The notes below the pieces were generated by a model. The model was not told the DNA's origin, made no database searches, and was given only the letters and a program-made list of their open reading frames with translations. 64,000 bases of DNA, from contig NZ_FNCJ01000001.1 in NCBI RefSeq assembly GCF_900100735.1, positions 186,001 through 250,000 of the forward strand, in the 5' to 3' direction. Below, piece by piece: positions 1 to 9,174 of this stretch (positions within the stretch are counted from its first letter, which is position 1; every line of letters begins with the position of its first letter). Both the position numbers and the translations under genes were made by a program. This DNA is from Paraburkholderia phenazinium (GTDB lineage Bacteria; Pseudomonadota; Gammaproteobacteria; Burkholderiales; Burkholderiaceae).

Positions 1-678
1 GTGCCGGGCACAGCGGATCGTCTGGCCTCAGCCCGCCGTCGCGCCTACTTCGAGTGGAGCGAGGCGGACTTCGCGCAGTTGCAGCTCTCTTCCGATGCGC
101 TGCCACTGCACGGCGCACAGCATTTGGATCGCTTTCGTCTCGTGCCCCTAATGAGTGAACAAGAGCAACAGACGCTTTGCCACGCGCTGTGTCAAGGCAT
201 TGCGCGCCTAGAGAATTTGCCGGATCTGGCACACACCCGCTCCGAGGGGCTTCCATTGCGCCTTACCCCGCGCACGCCCACCGACAGCGCCTTCTGGGTG
301 TTCAAGCCCTGGGCGCGGTTCACGCTTACTGCGCCGCTGCCCCCCGCGACGCAAGGGCTCGAAGTGCTGCACACGCATCTGGTGCTCACGTATCGCTATG
401 CCAATGGCAGCGAAGAGCACCTTCCTATCGGCCTTGAACTGTTCCATCTGCTGCTTGAACTCAAGGATGGGATGCAGCTTTCGGGCATAGGACAGGAAGG
501 TGTATTCGCCCATCTGGAAATCTTTGTACAGCGTTTGGCGCAGGAAGACAGCCGCGAACTTTGGGGCTGGCACCCGGAGGCCGATTCAGAGGTGATGCGG
601 CTGCGGATTAGCTTGCAAGACGGTCGGCAAACGCTGATTCGTGAGCTGGCTCCTCAACTGATCCGGGAGCGCGCATGA
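1..678 (+). CDS. C-terminal part of an unidentified protein, candidate DptF-like restriction component (5' truncated)
   Basis: The frame is open from the first base of the window, so the first valine codon may be internal and only the last 225 residues may be seen. I recognise no domain. The stretch is rich in Leu, Glu and Arg, with no membrane segment. The stop overlaps the start of the next gene by 4 nt (ATGA), so translational coupling within an operon is likely. The reason to suspect a DptF-like role is only the order: this gene, then a mid-size gene, then a very large HerA-ATPase gene, as in dptF-dptG-dptH. DptF has an N-terminal NTPase domain that would lie outside the window. Confidence 0.6.
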   Translation: MPGTADRLASARRRAYFEWSEADFAQLQLSSDALPLHGAQHLDRFRLVPLMSEQEQQTLCHALCQGIARLENLPDLAHTRSEGLPLRLTPRTPTDSAFWVFKPWARFTLTAPLPPATQGLEVLHTHLVLTYRYANGSEEHLPIGLELFHLLLELKDGMQLSGIGQEGVFAHLEIFVQRLAQEDSRELWGWHPEADSEVMRLRISLQDGRQTLIRELAPQLIRERA

Positions 679-2510
679 GCAAGACCGCAAAGACCATTGT
701 GGAAGATGTTCTGAGCCCGGCGCGCACACGGGAGCTCTGGACAGCCAATTACCTGCCTGCGCTTCCATTCACTCCGCAGGGCTTTGAGATCGGTGCCTTG
801 CTCCCGGCCATGCTCTACATGGCTCGCTGGGGGCACCGACGCGGCAAGGGCGCATTCCGTGAGACCTTCGGACTGTTGAAGGACGGCAATCCCCAGCCCC
901 CCAGCACGCAGGATGTCGCCGCGGGCCTGCTGAGTAAGCATCCGCAGGGCTTCGTCGGATTTGAGGATAAAACCGGGCTGGCCCAACTAGCTGATCTGCT
1001 GCTGAGCTATTGTCTGGAAAACAAGGGGCATGAGGAAGGGCATGAATCGCCAGTGCAGCGCATCTTTGCCACCCATTACCTGTCTAGCCATGTGGACTTG
1101 CCGGAATCGGTAGCCCATCTACGTGGGGTGCCGGAATTGTTGACCGCCTTGCTCTCGTGGACCGGACACGGCGAATACATCGAGCCCGGCAATAGCGGGC
1201 TGGGCCGGTTTGTCGTAGGTGATGGCTTTCAGAGTAACCCTCTTCTGAAGCTATTTGCACGACATATGTCAGTGCGCGGCACTCGCGTCTCTGATCTGGG
1301 TTCTGACAACTTTGACGAAGCTGCTGCCGACGATCTGGGCATCGACGAACTCTTGGCAGCGCGCATTGCACAAGCCTGCGGTCATGCCCCTGAAAAAGCG
1401 AGGGGAAGGGGAGAGACGGATCGCATCCCGAACCGCTGGCCGATAGCCGATGCCGCCGCCAAGCACCTGCGCGGAGACCTGATGAGCTTCATTGAAGTGT
1501 ATGGGCAGCAGATGCCGCGACAGGCGTTCTTGCCGATGCTGGAGGCGGGTATCGCGTTGGGTTTGACCAACATTCTGCTCAGCACCACGACCTGCCTGTT
1601 TGAGTGGGAACGTTGCGGGAGGGTGCCGAGAGAAAAGGACGGCAGTCAAGCGCCTTGGTCACTTTTTGTGGATGCCTCGCTTGGGCAAGACAAGGCGTTG
1701 CGCGGTGTGTCGGAGTCAGTGATGTCGGAATGCGCCGCTCGCTACGAGCGGGTGCCGGTAATTCTGATGCAAATTCGCCTACTGGACGAGCGCGCCCGCT
1801 TTGACCGTAAGCTGAAAAGCGAACTTCCGTCGCCTTTTCCGGATGCACGTCCCCGGCTGGATTTGCTCGGAGCATTGCTACACGAGCGCCATGAGCGCGC
1901 AGATTCGATCCTGAAAGACCTTGATGAAAATTGCCAACGTCTGGCCGAAGCACTCACTGCTGCGGAGGAAGCATCAGGAACGGTGGAAACACTCCAAGTC
2001 ACAAGCAGCGGTGTTGTCCAGCGGCTGGCGCAGGCCTTGGTGGATTTGATTGGGGACAAACAGCAAGGTTCGAACTTCCGCAAAGCCCTCGACGATTCGC
2101 TGATGACCGACCGCCCCAACGGCCTCGCCATTAAACGTCGCGTCCAGCGCACTGAAGACGGACGCAAGAGGTCCGTGGACTTGCGCGCCATCGTGCTGAC
2201 CAACCCTATGCTGGATTTCCTAGTGCATCGGCATTTACGTAAAGACGGCAAAGGCCAGCCGGAACAGGTGCTCTCACTCAAGAAGTTTCTTGAAATCCTG
2301 CGCCTTCGCTACGGCCTTTACGTTGATCGCGAGCCGCCCGGCATCTCGGTGCCGCAAGACCTATTGCGCGCTAACAAACTGTGGCTGGAACGTCGCCTGC
2401 GGGATCTCGGCCTGCTGGTCGGGGTCAACGACGCTGAATCGATGAAGCAGCTACGCCCTCGCTTTGAGGTATCGACCGTGATGGAAGGAGAAGCAGATGC
2501 CGCTGCCTAG
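675..2510 (+). CDS. Unidentified 611-residue protein, middle gene of a DptFGH-like operon
   Basis: The 611-residue soluble protein has no motif I can name. It is mostly helical in appearance and ends with a region rich in Arg and Leu that could be a winged-helix-like tail (roughly residues 520-600, with LDFLVHRHLRKDG). It overlaps the upstream gene by 4 nt and the downstream giant gene by 14 nt, so the three are one transcription unit. Its place matches DptG in phosphorothioate-dependent restriction operons, but DptG as I know it is shorter, so this is a positional guess. The reading frame is intact. Confidence 0.65.
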   Translation: MSKTAKTIVEDVLSPARTRELWTANYLPALPFTPQGFEIGALLPAMLYMARWGHRRGKGAFRETFGLLKDGNPQPPSTQDVAAGLLSKHPQGFVGFEDKTGLAQLADLLLSYCLENKGHEEGHESPVQRIFATHYLSSHVDLPESVAHLRGVPELLTALLSWTGHGEYIEPGNSGLGRFVVGDGFQSNPLLKLFARHMSVRGTRVSDLGSDNFDEAAADDLGIDELLAARIAQACGHAPEKARGRGETDRIPNRWPIADAAAKHLRGDLMSFIEVYGQQMPRQAFLPMLEAGIALGLTNILLSTTTCLFEWERCGRVPREKDGSQAPWSLFVDASLGQDKALRGVSESVMSECAARYERVPVILMQIRLLDERARFDRKLKSELPSPFPDARPRLDLLGALLHERHERADSILKDLDENCQRLAEALTAAEEASGTVETLQVTSSGVVQRLAQALVDLIGDKQQGSNFRKALDDSLMTDRPNGLAIKRRVQRTEDGRKRSVDLRAIVLTNPMLDFLVHRHLRKDGKGQPEQVLSLKKFLEILRLRYGLYVDREPPGISVPQDLLRANKLWLERRLRDLGLLVGVNDAESMKQLRPRFEVSTVMEGEADAAA

Positions 2511-5500
2511 CAATGCCACACCGCTCTTGGCGAATGCGTTCAAGAAGCTACTGGGCCGCGCGACAGCCGGGAGCATGGCGTTTGTTCGCTGCTTGCCCGC
2601 CGAAGCGGTCATTGCATTGGCGGCTGATCCGCTGTTCGATGTGGCGCCCTGGAAAGTCGCTGCCGTTACCGATCACGCCGATGCGGCAACGCGCAGAATC
2701 ACTGCGGATGTGGCTGTGGAATGGCGTGAAGACAAGGCCGACCCGGTGTTGTTGCTGGTAGATACTGAGACTGCCGGCGCCGGGATGGACGGCATCTACA
2801 GTGCAGCGCGCGAACTGGCCGAACCGCAATTGTTCGACACCTGCCTTCGGCTAGCGCACGAGAGCGTGCCTTATGGTTGTAAGCGTTTTGCCGAAGCGGC
2901 GCGAAAAAAGGCGCGGCGGACTGCGCGCAACCAATCGCTTTCGCCTTGGCAGGAGTTTTCCTACCTCTGCCGAGCCCGAGCGGGGCAGCACCTGCTGGGA
3001 GAAGCCCTGCCCGAGCTGGGTCTGTGGCCTATAGATACCGAAGAACAGGTGGAGGAAGAGGACATCGACCGCGCGGCCCGACTGGTGGAGCGCTTACTGC
3101 CGCGTCAGGGCAGCCGACTCTCCCCCGACGCCCGCGTCGCCGCTTTGCAACTACCCAACGAACAGGCGGATGACGCCCGCGAATTGGTGAAGTTCTTGAG
3201 CGAAGCCGAGCGCCTCACTCGCCTGGATGCCCTGAAGTTGTTGGAATCCAAAGAAAATCTATGGATCAACCGATTGCAGCCAGGAGTGTTTGAAACCCAG
3301 TCGCTGCTAAGCATTAGCTGGGTTCCATGGCGCGGCAAGACCGGCAGACGGCTGAACTGGTCTGGGCTGACGGAGAACGCTGACCAGCGGCTGGAATTGC
3401 GCCTCAAGGCCGACTACGCCAACGGCGATGACCCCAAGGATCGCGCCCGATTGGAAGTGCGTTGGAAATCAGACCCGGCGAGCTTGCCCAAGGGTGCCGT
3501 GGATTATCAGATTGAGATTCGCGCCGGCAACGATGTGCTGGCCGAAAAAGCTATTAGCCATGCAACTAAGCCTGATCAGCGCTGCGTATTCGTGCAGGAC
3601 GACTTCGTCGAGTTGGATGAGAATTCGCGTTTCGAAGCGCAGGTCCTGATCCGCGCGCTGGCGGGTGATGGTGGCGAAGCGGACGACAGCCCCTACCGTG
3701 CCGTTAGCGAGGAGTTCGTAATTTGTTTTGGCGAGCGCGAAGCTGCCACCAAAAACAGCACTGGCACGGTGTATCCCACACTGGCCTTGGCCGTTGTGCA
3801 GATCGCGCCCGATGCAGCGGCATTCGACGTTATCGCCCGGAGCATCAGCAGCGTACAGGTATTCAGTCGCGACAAAAAGGGCTTCATAACGTGTCGACAT
3901 GAAGGCAAGTCGGCGCGGGTGCTGTGCCCCAATTTGCTTCTCGACTTAGCGAACGACTGGGCGACACATGGCGGTGTGCCCGGCCGCTGGAGGGTGCGGG
4001 TGCGTGCCGATGGTACCGCTGCGGCCAAGCCGGATTTTCTCAAAATTGAGTTGGGTGTAGATGCAGGTGGCGAACGGTTTTCGCAAATTTCGACCGCATT
4101 CTGTAGATGGCTGGCGCAGTCCAGCAACGGGCCGCTCGCGGTGCTCTACTCTGACCAGAAGCTAGTGACGGATTACGTGAATGCCGCCACGGCCTGGTGG
4201 GAGACAGCCGCGCCGGAGGTTGCTTTGATGCATACGCTTGAAGTGATGAACGTGGCGGACCAGCGGATTGGTTTGATCGTGTTGCCCACACATCCGCTCC
4301 GTGTGGCTTGGCAACAAGGGTTCGACATGCTTGCTTTTCAGCATTGTTACGACGGAGGCGTCAAGCCCGCGCGAGTAGCCAAGCTCTTGTCTGCGTTATC
4401 CGGTTCGCAATATCCCGCCATGCTGCCGGGCCTAGAAGGCGGGCCGCCCTTTACATATGCGGACAGCTTGGGCTTCCATGCGGTGGCGATGACCACCGTG
4501 GATGATGCTGAGCCCAAAGCAACGGTCGCCTTACTATCTCGACTCTTGGCCGACGGCGACGCGCAGGACGAAGAATGGGTGGCGCCCTCCGTGGGCAAAA
4601 GCGCGGCAGACCTCTTGGGTGGGGAAATTGCAAGCTATCTGACGCTGCACCCCGATACACGACGGGTTGCTTTGCACGCCCTGCGTCCGGGGGACGGCAT
4701 GTCGGTGGCAAGGGCTTTGGGGGCGGCGCTTCGCCGTGTGGAACGGTCCGACGATGTGGAAGATCAGGAATCGCTGAACGAGCTCGGCAAACGAGCTTTC
4801 CAGCTTGATCTGTATCCCGCAGATGCAGGACGGCATTCCTGTGGTCAATTTCTTTCGACTACTGCCGCGCGTCGTCGGAGCGGAGCGGGTTCTGTCCCAG
4901 AGGCAGATCGCTGGCTGTTGGAGAGCGTCCGTCGTCCGGGTGATGTAACCCTGCCTCGATTGGCTTGGGCACGCCGCACAGTCTCGGTGCCCCAAACGCC
5001 CGCGCACTTGGCGCTTGCGTTTGATTTTTTATCAAGCCGACTCGAATGTCGACCCGTCGAGTGCCTCACTAAAGGGTTGTTAGAGGTGCACGGCCTGGCG
5101 CTAACACCCGAACGCTTGTTTGAGCCCAAGCCGATTCCGCGCTGGATTTCGGTGGTGCCGACCAACCCAGACGGCGAGAAACACCCGGCCAACAGGGTGT
5201 ATTCCGAGCGTCTCGTCAAGGCGCACTCTGCGCTGATGAAGGCGGTTGCACGCAATCTGGGCGGCGGCCCAGATGATTGGCCAGTATTGGTGACGGAGGT
5301 CACTCCCGATCAGGAAGATGCGCTCGCCCGCTTGCATCACCTGTGCGATTGGGTCGTATCAGTGGACCGCCACGCTGGGGCAGAGTATTTCGATTCGCCA
5401 CGCGATTTGCCACGTTCATACGACGCATACCTGATCGACTGCGTCCCAGAGCGCGACGATCTCGGGTTTCTGCAACTGATTACCTCGACCAGCTCGCTGG

Positions 5501-7425
5501 ACGAAATCAGACGTTTGCTTGACGCCGCGCTAGGCGAGATGGGGCTTTCCAGCAGCCCAAAAAATTGCGAGCTACTGCTGAATGCCTTGAAATCGCTCAG
5601 CGGGCGCTTGGCACTGCGTCTGACCACCGCCGGCACTACGATTCCGGAGTTGGTGGCACTTGCCATGGTGCAGAATCATTGCGCCAGTGCCGATGAAGCC
5701 GACGCCACCTTCCCGTCTTTGCGCAGTGGATTTTTTGTGCCGTTGGACGATGTCCCTGAACTGCTGAAAGGCGTGGGCGAAACTCGACCTGACACTGCTC
5801 AACGCGCTGATTTGCTGTATGTGACAACTGCCAGCAAACGCGGCGGCATCCGCTTTAGCCTGGTGGAAGTGAAGTTTCGGCGTTATCTGAAGACTGCGCG
5901 CAGCACCGATGTAACCGATGCCATCACGCAACAACTCGAAGCCTCGGGCAAGCAGTGGGAGGCACTCTATGGTCAAACAACGATGCCACTGGAAAAGACC
6001 ATTCAACGTGCGCGGTTGGCAAGGGTGCTGCGCTTTTACTTGCACAAGGCCAGACGCCATGATCTATCACAAGAAGCCGCTGAGCGTATAGGTGTTGAGA
6101 TTGATCGCTTGAGCAAGGAGGCGGCGAGCTACGAACTGATCAGCATGGCTGAGCAAGCCCGCCCCAGCATCGGTTTCGTGCTGTGCCCCGAATACACAGC
6201 ACCGGAAGCAACGCGTATCGACGCAGATGGCAAAACGGAAATTTGGCTATTCGGGCCACGAGCCTTGCAAGTGCCGTCGCGCACGCCGCCCGGCGATCAG
6301 GCGACTTCAGCTCTGCACCATACGACGCCGACTGCAGCAGGTTCCTCGCCGATGGCTGAGACTGCCGAGCCACGCACTATCCCGTCCAACGGAGCCCACA
6401 TCGTTCTAGGCGAGCAACTATCGAACGAGGAAAAGGTGATCTGGCAAGTGAGCACCCAAGGCAACCCGCACCTGCTCATCGTCGGCTTGCCCGGCATGGG
6501 CAAAACCACCTGCCTGATTGAACTTTGTCGTCAGTTGGTGGAAGCAAGGATCGCTCCGATTGTGTTCTCGTACCACGAAGATATAGATGAGAAGCTTGAT
6601 GCCCTGCTGCCGGGAAAACTCAAGGCGGTCAACTACGCAGGCTTGGGCTTCAACCCCCTCCAGGTAGTCGGCTCAAGCCCGCTCGCCTACATGGATAACG
6701 TCGCGACGCTGCGAGACATTTTTGCCACCATCTTTCCGGACTTGGGCGATGTGCAGCTCGGGCGTATTCGTGAAGCGCTCAAGCAAAGCTATACCGATCG
6801 AGGGTGGAGCAACTCTAGCAGTGGAACCATTCCACCATTCAGCGCCTTTTTTGACATCCTTCGGGCGGAGGTCAAACCGGATAAAGGGGTCATGTTGCGC
6901 CTGAACGAGCTAGCCGATTACGGCTTTTTTTCGTCTACCAGCGGCAACGCCAGCCTCCTCGACGCCAATGACGCCGCCATCGTCAAGATCCACGGGACGC
7001 AGAACGAACTCTTGCAAAGAGCCTTCGCCTCTTTCGTGTTGCACAACCTGTATCAAACCATGTTCAGGCGTGGCCCGCAGGACCGAATTACTCACGCCAT
7101 TGTGTTCGACGAAGCACACCGGGCAGCCAAGCTCAAGCTGATCCCAACTATGGCCAAAGAGTGCAGGAAATTTGGTTTGGCTCTAGTCGTGGCTTCGCAG
7201 GAAGTAAAGGACTTCGACGATTCGATGTTTACCGCCGTGGCCAGTTATCTGGCGTTAAGAGTCAACGAATCCGATGCCAAGAAAATGGCGCGAGTGATGG
7301 CACCCTCCGACAAAATCGCGTTGTATGCGGACCGGATCAAGCAAACGGAAAAGTACACGGCGTGGTATCTAACTGAGGGAATGAAGGCACCAGTGAGTAC
7401 CAAACTTTCTACGCTCAAGTCGTAG
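2497..7425 (+). CDS. Giant HerA-type ATPase with PD-(D/E)xK-like motif, candidate DptH-like restriction protein
   Basis: This 1642-residue protein starts at an ATG behind a strong ribosome site (GGAAGGAG, 6 nt spacing). The C-terminal third is a HerA/FtsK-class ATPase: Walker A at about 1329-1338 (GLPGMGKTT), Walker B at about 1535-1541 (IVFDEAH) and a downstream VVASQEV segment typical of HerA sensor strands. Around 1104-1126 there is an Asp, then about 18 residues later FSLVEVKF, which reads as a PD-(D/E)xK nuclease core. The first 1000 residues are not recognisable. A size near 1650 and a C-terminal HerA ATPase fit DptH, the putative ATPase of phosphorothioate-dependent restriction. Other HerA-nuclease defence proteins remain possible. 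Confidence 0.7.
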   Translation: MPLPSNATPLLANAFKKLLGRATAGSMAFVRCLPAEAVIALAADPLFDVAPWKVAAVTDHADAATRRITADVAVEWREDKADPVLLLVDTETAGAGMDGIYSAARELAEPQLFDTCLRLAHESVPYGCKRFAEAARKKARRTARNQSLSPWQEFSYLCRARAGQHLLGEALPELGLWPIDTEEQVEEEDIDRAARLVERLLPRQGSRLSPDARVAALQLPNEQADDARELVKFLSEAERLTRLDALKLLESKENLWINRLQPGVFETQSLLSISWVPWRGKTGRRLNWSGLTENADQRLELRLKADYANGDDPKDRARLEVRWKSDPASLPKGAVDYQIEIRAGNDVLAEKAISHATKPDQRCVFVQDDFVELDENSRFEAQVLIRALAGDGGEADDSPYRAVSEEFVICFGEREAATKNSTGTVYPTLALAVVQIAPDAAAFDVIARSISSVQVFSRDKKGFITCRHEGKSARVLCPNLLLDLANDWATHGGVPGRWRVRVRADGTAAAKPDFLKIELGVDAGGERFSQISTAFCRWLAQSSNGPLAVLYSDQKLVTDYVNAATAWWETAAPEVALMHTLEVMNVADQRIGLIVLPTHPLRVAWQQGFDMLAFQHCYDGGVKPARVAKLLSALSGSQYPAMLPGLEGGPPFTYADSLGFHAVAMTTVDDAEPKATVALLSRLLADGDAQDEEWVAPSVGKSAADLLGGEIASYLTLHPDTRRVALHALRPGDGMSVARALGAALRRVERSDDVEDQESLNELGKRAFQLDLYPADAGRHSCGQFLSTTAARRRSGAGSVPEADRWLLESVRRPGDVTLPRLAWARRTVSVPQTPAHLALAFDFLSSRLECRPVECLTKGLLEVHGLALTPERLFEPKPIPRWISVVPTNPDGEKHPANRVYSERLVKAHSALMKAVARNLGGGPDDWPVLVTEVTPDQEDALARLHHLCDWVVSVDRHAGAEYFDSPRDLPRSYDAYLIDCVPERDDLGFLQLITSTSSLDEIRRLLDAALGEMGLSSSPKNCELLLNALKSLSGRLALRLTTAGTTIPELVALAMVQNHCASADEADATFPSLRSGFFVPLDDVPELLKGVGETRPDTAQRADLLYVTTASKRGGIRFSLVEVKFRRYLKTARSTDVTDAITQQLEASGKQWEALYGQTTMPLEKTIQRARLARVLRFYLHKARRHDLSQEAAERIGVEIDRLSKEAASYELISMAEQARPSIGFVLCPEYTAPEATRIDADGKTEIWLFGPRALQVPSRTPPGDQATSALHHTTPTAAGSSPMAETAEPRTIPSNGAHIVLGEQLSNEEKVIWQVSTQGNPHLLIVGLPGMGKTTCLIELCRQLVEARIAPIVFSYHEDIDEKLDALLPGKLKAVNYAGLGFNPLQVVGSSPLAYMDNVATLRDIFATIFPDLGDVQLGRIREALKQSYTDRGWSNSSSGTIPPFSAFFDILRAEVKPDKGVMLRLNELADYGFFSSTSGNASLLDANDAAIVKIHGTQNELLQRAFASFVLHNLYQTMFRRGPQDRITHAIVFDEAHRAAKLKLIPTMAKECRKFGLALVVASQEVKDFDDSMFTAVASYLALRVNESDAKKMARVMAPSDKIALYADRIKQTEKYTAWYLTEGMKAPVSTKLSTLKS

Positions 7426-7426
7426 C

Positions 7427-7640
7427 TTGCTCGCGACTTTCTCACGGAGCCTTTGGATTCGAGTCCAAGTTTTATCCTGTGACGCCGCGCACCTAGACGT
7501 AAGCGCCTCGCTTGGACCGTTCGGTTTTTTCTGGACGAGGCGGTGCGAAGCGGGACACGCTATCTCCTTTGAGCATTTTGCGTTACCCGGTAACGAGTTC
7601 GGATATATCGTTATCGGGCAACAACGACGTGTAGAAACCC
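7427..7640. other. Intergenic stretch after the giant ATPase gene
   Basis: About 210 bp without a supported gene. It holds one perfect 15-bp palindrome (CGTTACCCGGTAACG at 7581-7595) that recurs downstream. I see no clear terminator for the operon that ends at 7425. Confidence 0.5.
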
Positions 7641-7868
7641 ATGGCACAAACAACAGCTGAGCGGCAGGCCGCCTTCCGGGCAACGCGGACGACGGCTGGA
7701 AGCGACGGCAATGGGGAGCGGCGGCTTGATATGTGGATGACCTCTGAAGCTGGAGCCGCTGGTAGTGCGGGCGGACGCGGCGATCGTGCGCAGGCTCGAT
7801 CCGGACTCAGCAGAATGGGATGCCTACTTCCAGGTTACCCGGTAACGCACCAGCGTTACCGGGTAACG
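7581..7868. promoter_or_regulatory. Cluster of CGTTACC(S)GGTAACG palindromes, candidate operators
   Basis: Three copies of a 13-15 bp palindrome with six-base arms GTTACC/GGTAAC and a single central base lie at 7581-7595, 7834-7847 and 7854-7868. A degenerate copy (ATACCGGGTAAT) lies near 7918-7929. They bracket a decayed small gene that looks like a ribbon-helix-helix regulator. The 7834 copy doubles as the last codons of that gene (Val-Thr-Arg-stop). Dimeric ribbon-helix-helix repressors often bind such sites near their own gene, so autoregulation is inferred. Confidence 0.45.
7641..7845 (+). pseudogene. Decayed ribbon-helix-helix-like mobile-element protein
   Basis: The N-terminus (MAQTTAERQAAFRATR, then GERRLDMW) matches a small protein common on Burkholderia plasmids and integrative elements. 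After about residue 35 the frame is lost. One frame over, the sequence reads LEPLVVRADAAIVRRLDP, then EWDAYFQVTR and a stop at 7843-7845, which is the expected C-terminus of the same family. The central ribbon-helix-helix region appears deleted together with a frameshift, so the gene is broken. Family assignment is from memory of the pattern. Confidence 0.6.
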
Positions 7869-8009
7869 AACTGCTTTCCCGGGTACGGTCGGCTGCCCGG
7901 CTCGGCGCACGTGAGCCATACCGGGTAATCGAGGGATGCTGTCTACCGCTGCCTTTCAACCAGTCGGAGTAGTAGGTTGGGATGCGTTCTGTAGGTCTGC
8001 GGCAACGCG

Positions 8010-8235
8010 TCAGGGCAGCAATTCGTCAACGCGGTTGATTGGATGATCGGCAATACAGGTCAGCACGTGGCATAGGTAAGCGCGCGGGTCGATGCCATTG
8101 AGTTTGCCCGACGCGATCAGCGAGTACATCGCCGCCGCCCGCTCGCCACCGCTGTCGGAGGCGGCAAAGAGGAAGTTCTTCGACCCAGGGCCACACAACG
8201 CGGCGCACTTTCGGCGATGTTGTTGTCTACGGTGC
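8010..8235 (-). pseudogene. C-terminal remnant of an IS66-family transposase (TnpC)
   Basis: Reading on the minus strand, pieces in two frames give VDNNIAE, then NFLFAASDSGGERAAAMYSLI, then LCHVLTCIADHPINRVDELLP and a stop. This is the conserved C-terminus of the IS66 large transposase. The frame shifts between the two pieces, and everything upstream is missing, so it is an inactive scrap. Its left edge runs directly into the last codons of the HEPN gene at about 8229-8240, so the insertion or a later deletion probably removed the natural 3' end of that gene. Confidence 0.8.
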
Positions 8236-9171
8236 GCCCAGCAGCATGTTGTTGAGCGCCGTCTTGCTGGGGACCTCGTTCTCTGCGATCATCCGCACGA
8301 GCACCCGTTGCAGGATGTTGAACGTCTGAACGAGGTGCGTCGTGTTGTGCTTCGGTTTTCCGTGCGCCGCGGCGGACCGTTTGTCGTACAGGTCGAAAAT
8401 CTCGCGTTGGAGGGCAAGCCGCGCTTCACCGGGCCGATGCACGTACGACGCGATGAGCACCGACACGCGGAACCGCAGTTCCGAGGTCGAGGGCGAGAAC
8501 AGCGCCTCAAGCGCGCCCCACAGCGACACGAGCGTCAGCGCGTGATGCGGGACGAACGTGGACAGTTCAAACGCTTCCATCGCCAGGCGGAAGTCCGCGT
8601 GCGATGCCATCAGCGAAACCGCGTTCGACCAATGTTTGCGCACCCACTCGAGGTGCGCCGCGTCATTGCCGGGGTTCACCAGCGCCAGTTCGACGTATTG
8701 CTTCGTGGATTCGACGGGCGTGAGCCGGATCTCCTGATCCGGCATTGACGCAACCTCGGAAAGCGAATGGCTCGATTGAACGAGGAACCGGATGGTTGGA
8801 TCGACGCAAAGCCGCAGCACGCTCGTGATCGTGCGCGCGACGTCGTACGGCGTCAGATCGCCGGGCGGTTTGTAACCGCTCGGGATGACCAGTTCCGCGT
8901 GAACGTCGAACCCGTCATGGCGGGTCATCGTCTTCCAAGGTGCCGGGTGGTGCTTGCCAGGCGCCTCGGGCGGGTTGAACGCCATCGTGTACGAACTCAT
9001 CAGGTGCGCATACGTGCGACGCAGGACGAGACCCTGACCAAGGTCGACCTCGCACCGGTCGGGCGGCAGGTTCAGGCTGGTGAGCCCGGCGTAAAAGGCG
9101 GTGTTCATACTCGATGGTCGTGCGGTGTTTGTGCCGCCCGCGGTGTCATGGGTTGAACCCTTCCTAGGCAA
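8227..9171 (-). CDS. HEPN-domain protein attached to the type I restriction operon (3' end cut by IS66 remnant)
   Basis: The ORF gives 314 residues from a TTG at 9171, or 293 from an ATG at 9108, where homology would be expected to begin. Near the C-terminus lies DKRSAAAHGKPKHN, which fits the HEPN ribonuclease signature R-x4-H. The rest is a long acidic and helical N-terminal part, as in ApeA-like HEPN proteins of about 300-500 residues. It follows hsdS by only a few bases on the same strand, so it is probably co-transcribed with the restriction system. The last codons run into an IS66 scrap, so a few C-terminal residues are likely lost or replaced. RNA cleavage in response to infection is an inference from the family. 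Confidence 0.7.
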   Translation of the reverse strand: MPRKGSTHDTAGGTNTARPSSMNTAFYAGLTSLNLPPDRCEVDLGQGLVLRRTYAHLMSSYTMAFNPPEAPGKHHPAPWKTMTRHDGFDVHAELVIPSGYKPPGDLTPYDVARTITSVLRLCVDPTIRFLVQSSHSLSEVASMPDQEIRLTPVESTKQYVELALVNPGNDAAHLEWVRKHWSNAVSLMASHADFRLAMEAFELSTFVPHHALTLVSLWGALEALFSPSTSELRFRVSVLIASYVHRPGEARLALQREIFDLYDKRSAAAHGKPKHNTTHLVQTFNILQRVLVRMIAENEVPSKTALNNMLLGAP

Positions 9172-9174
9172 TTC

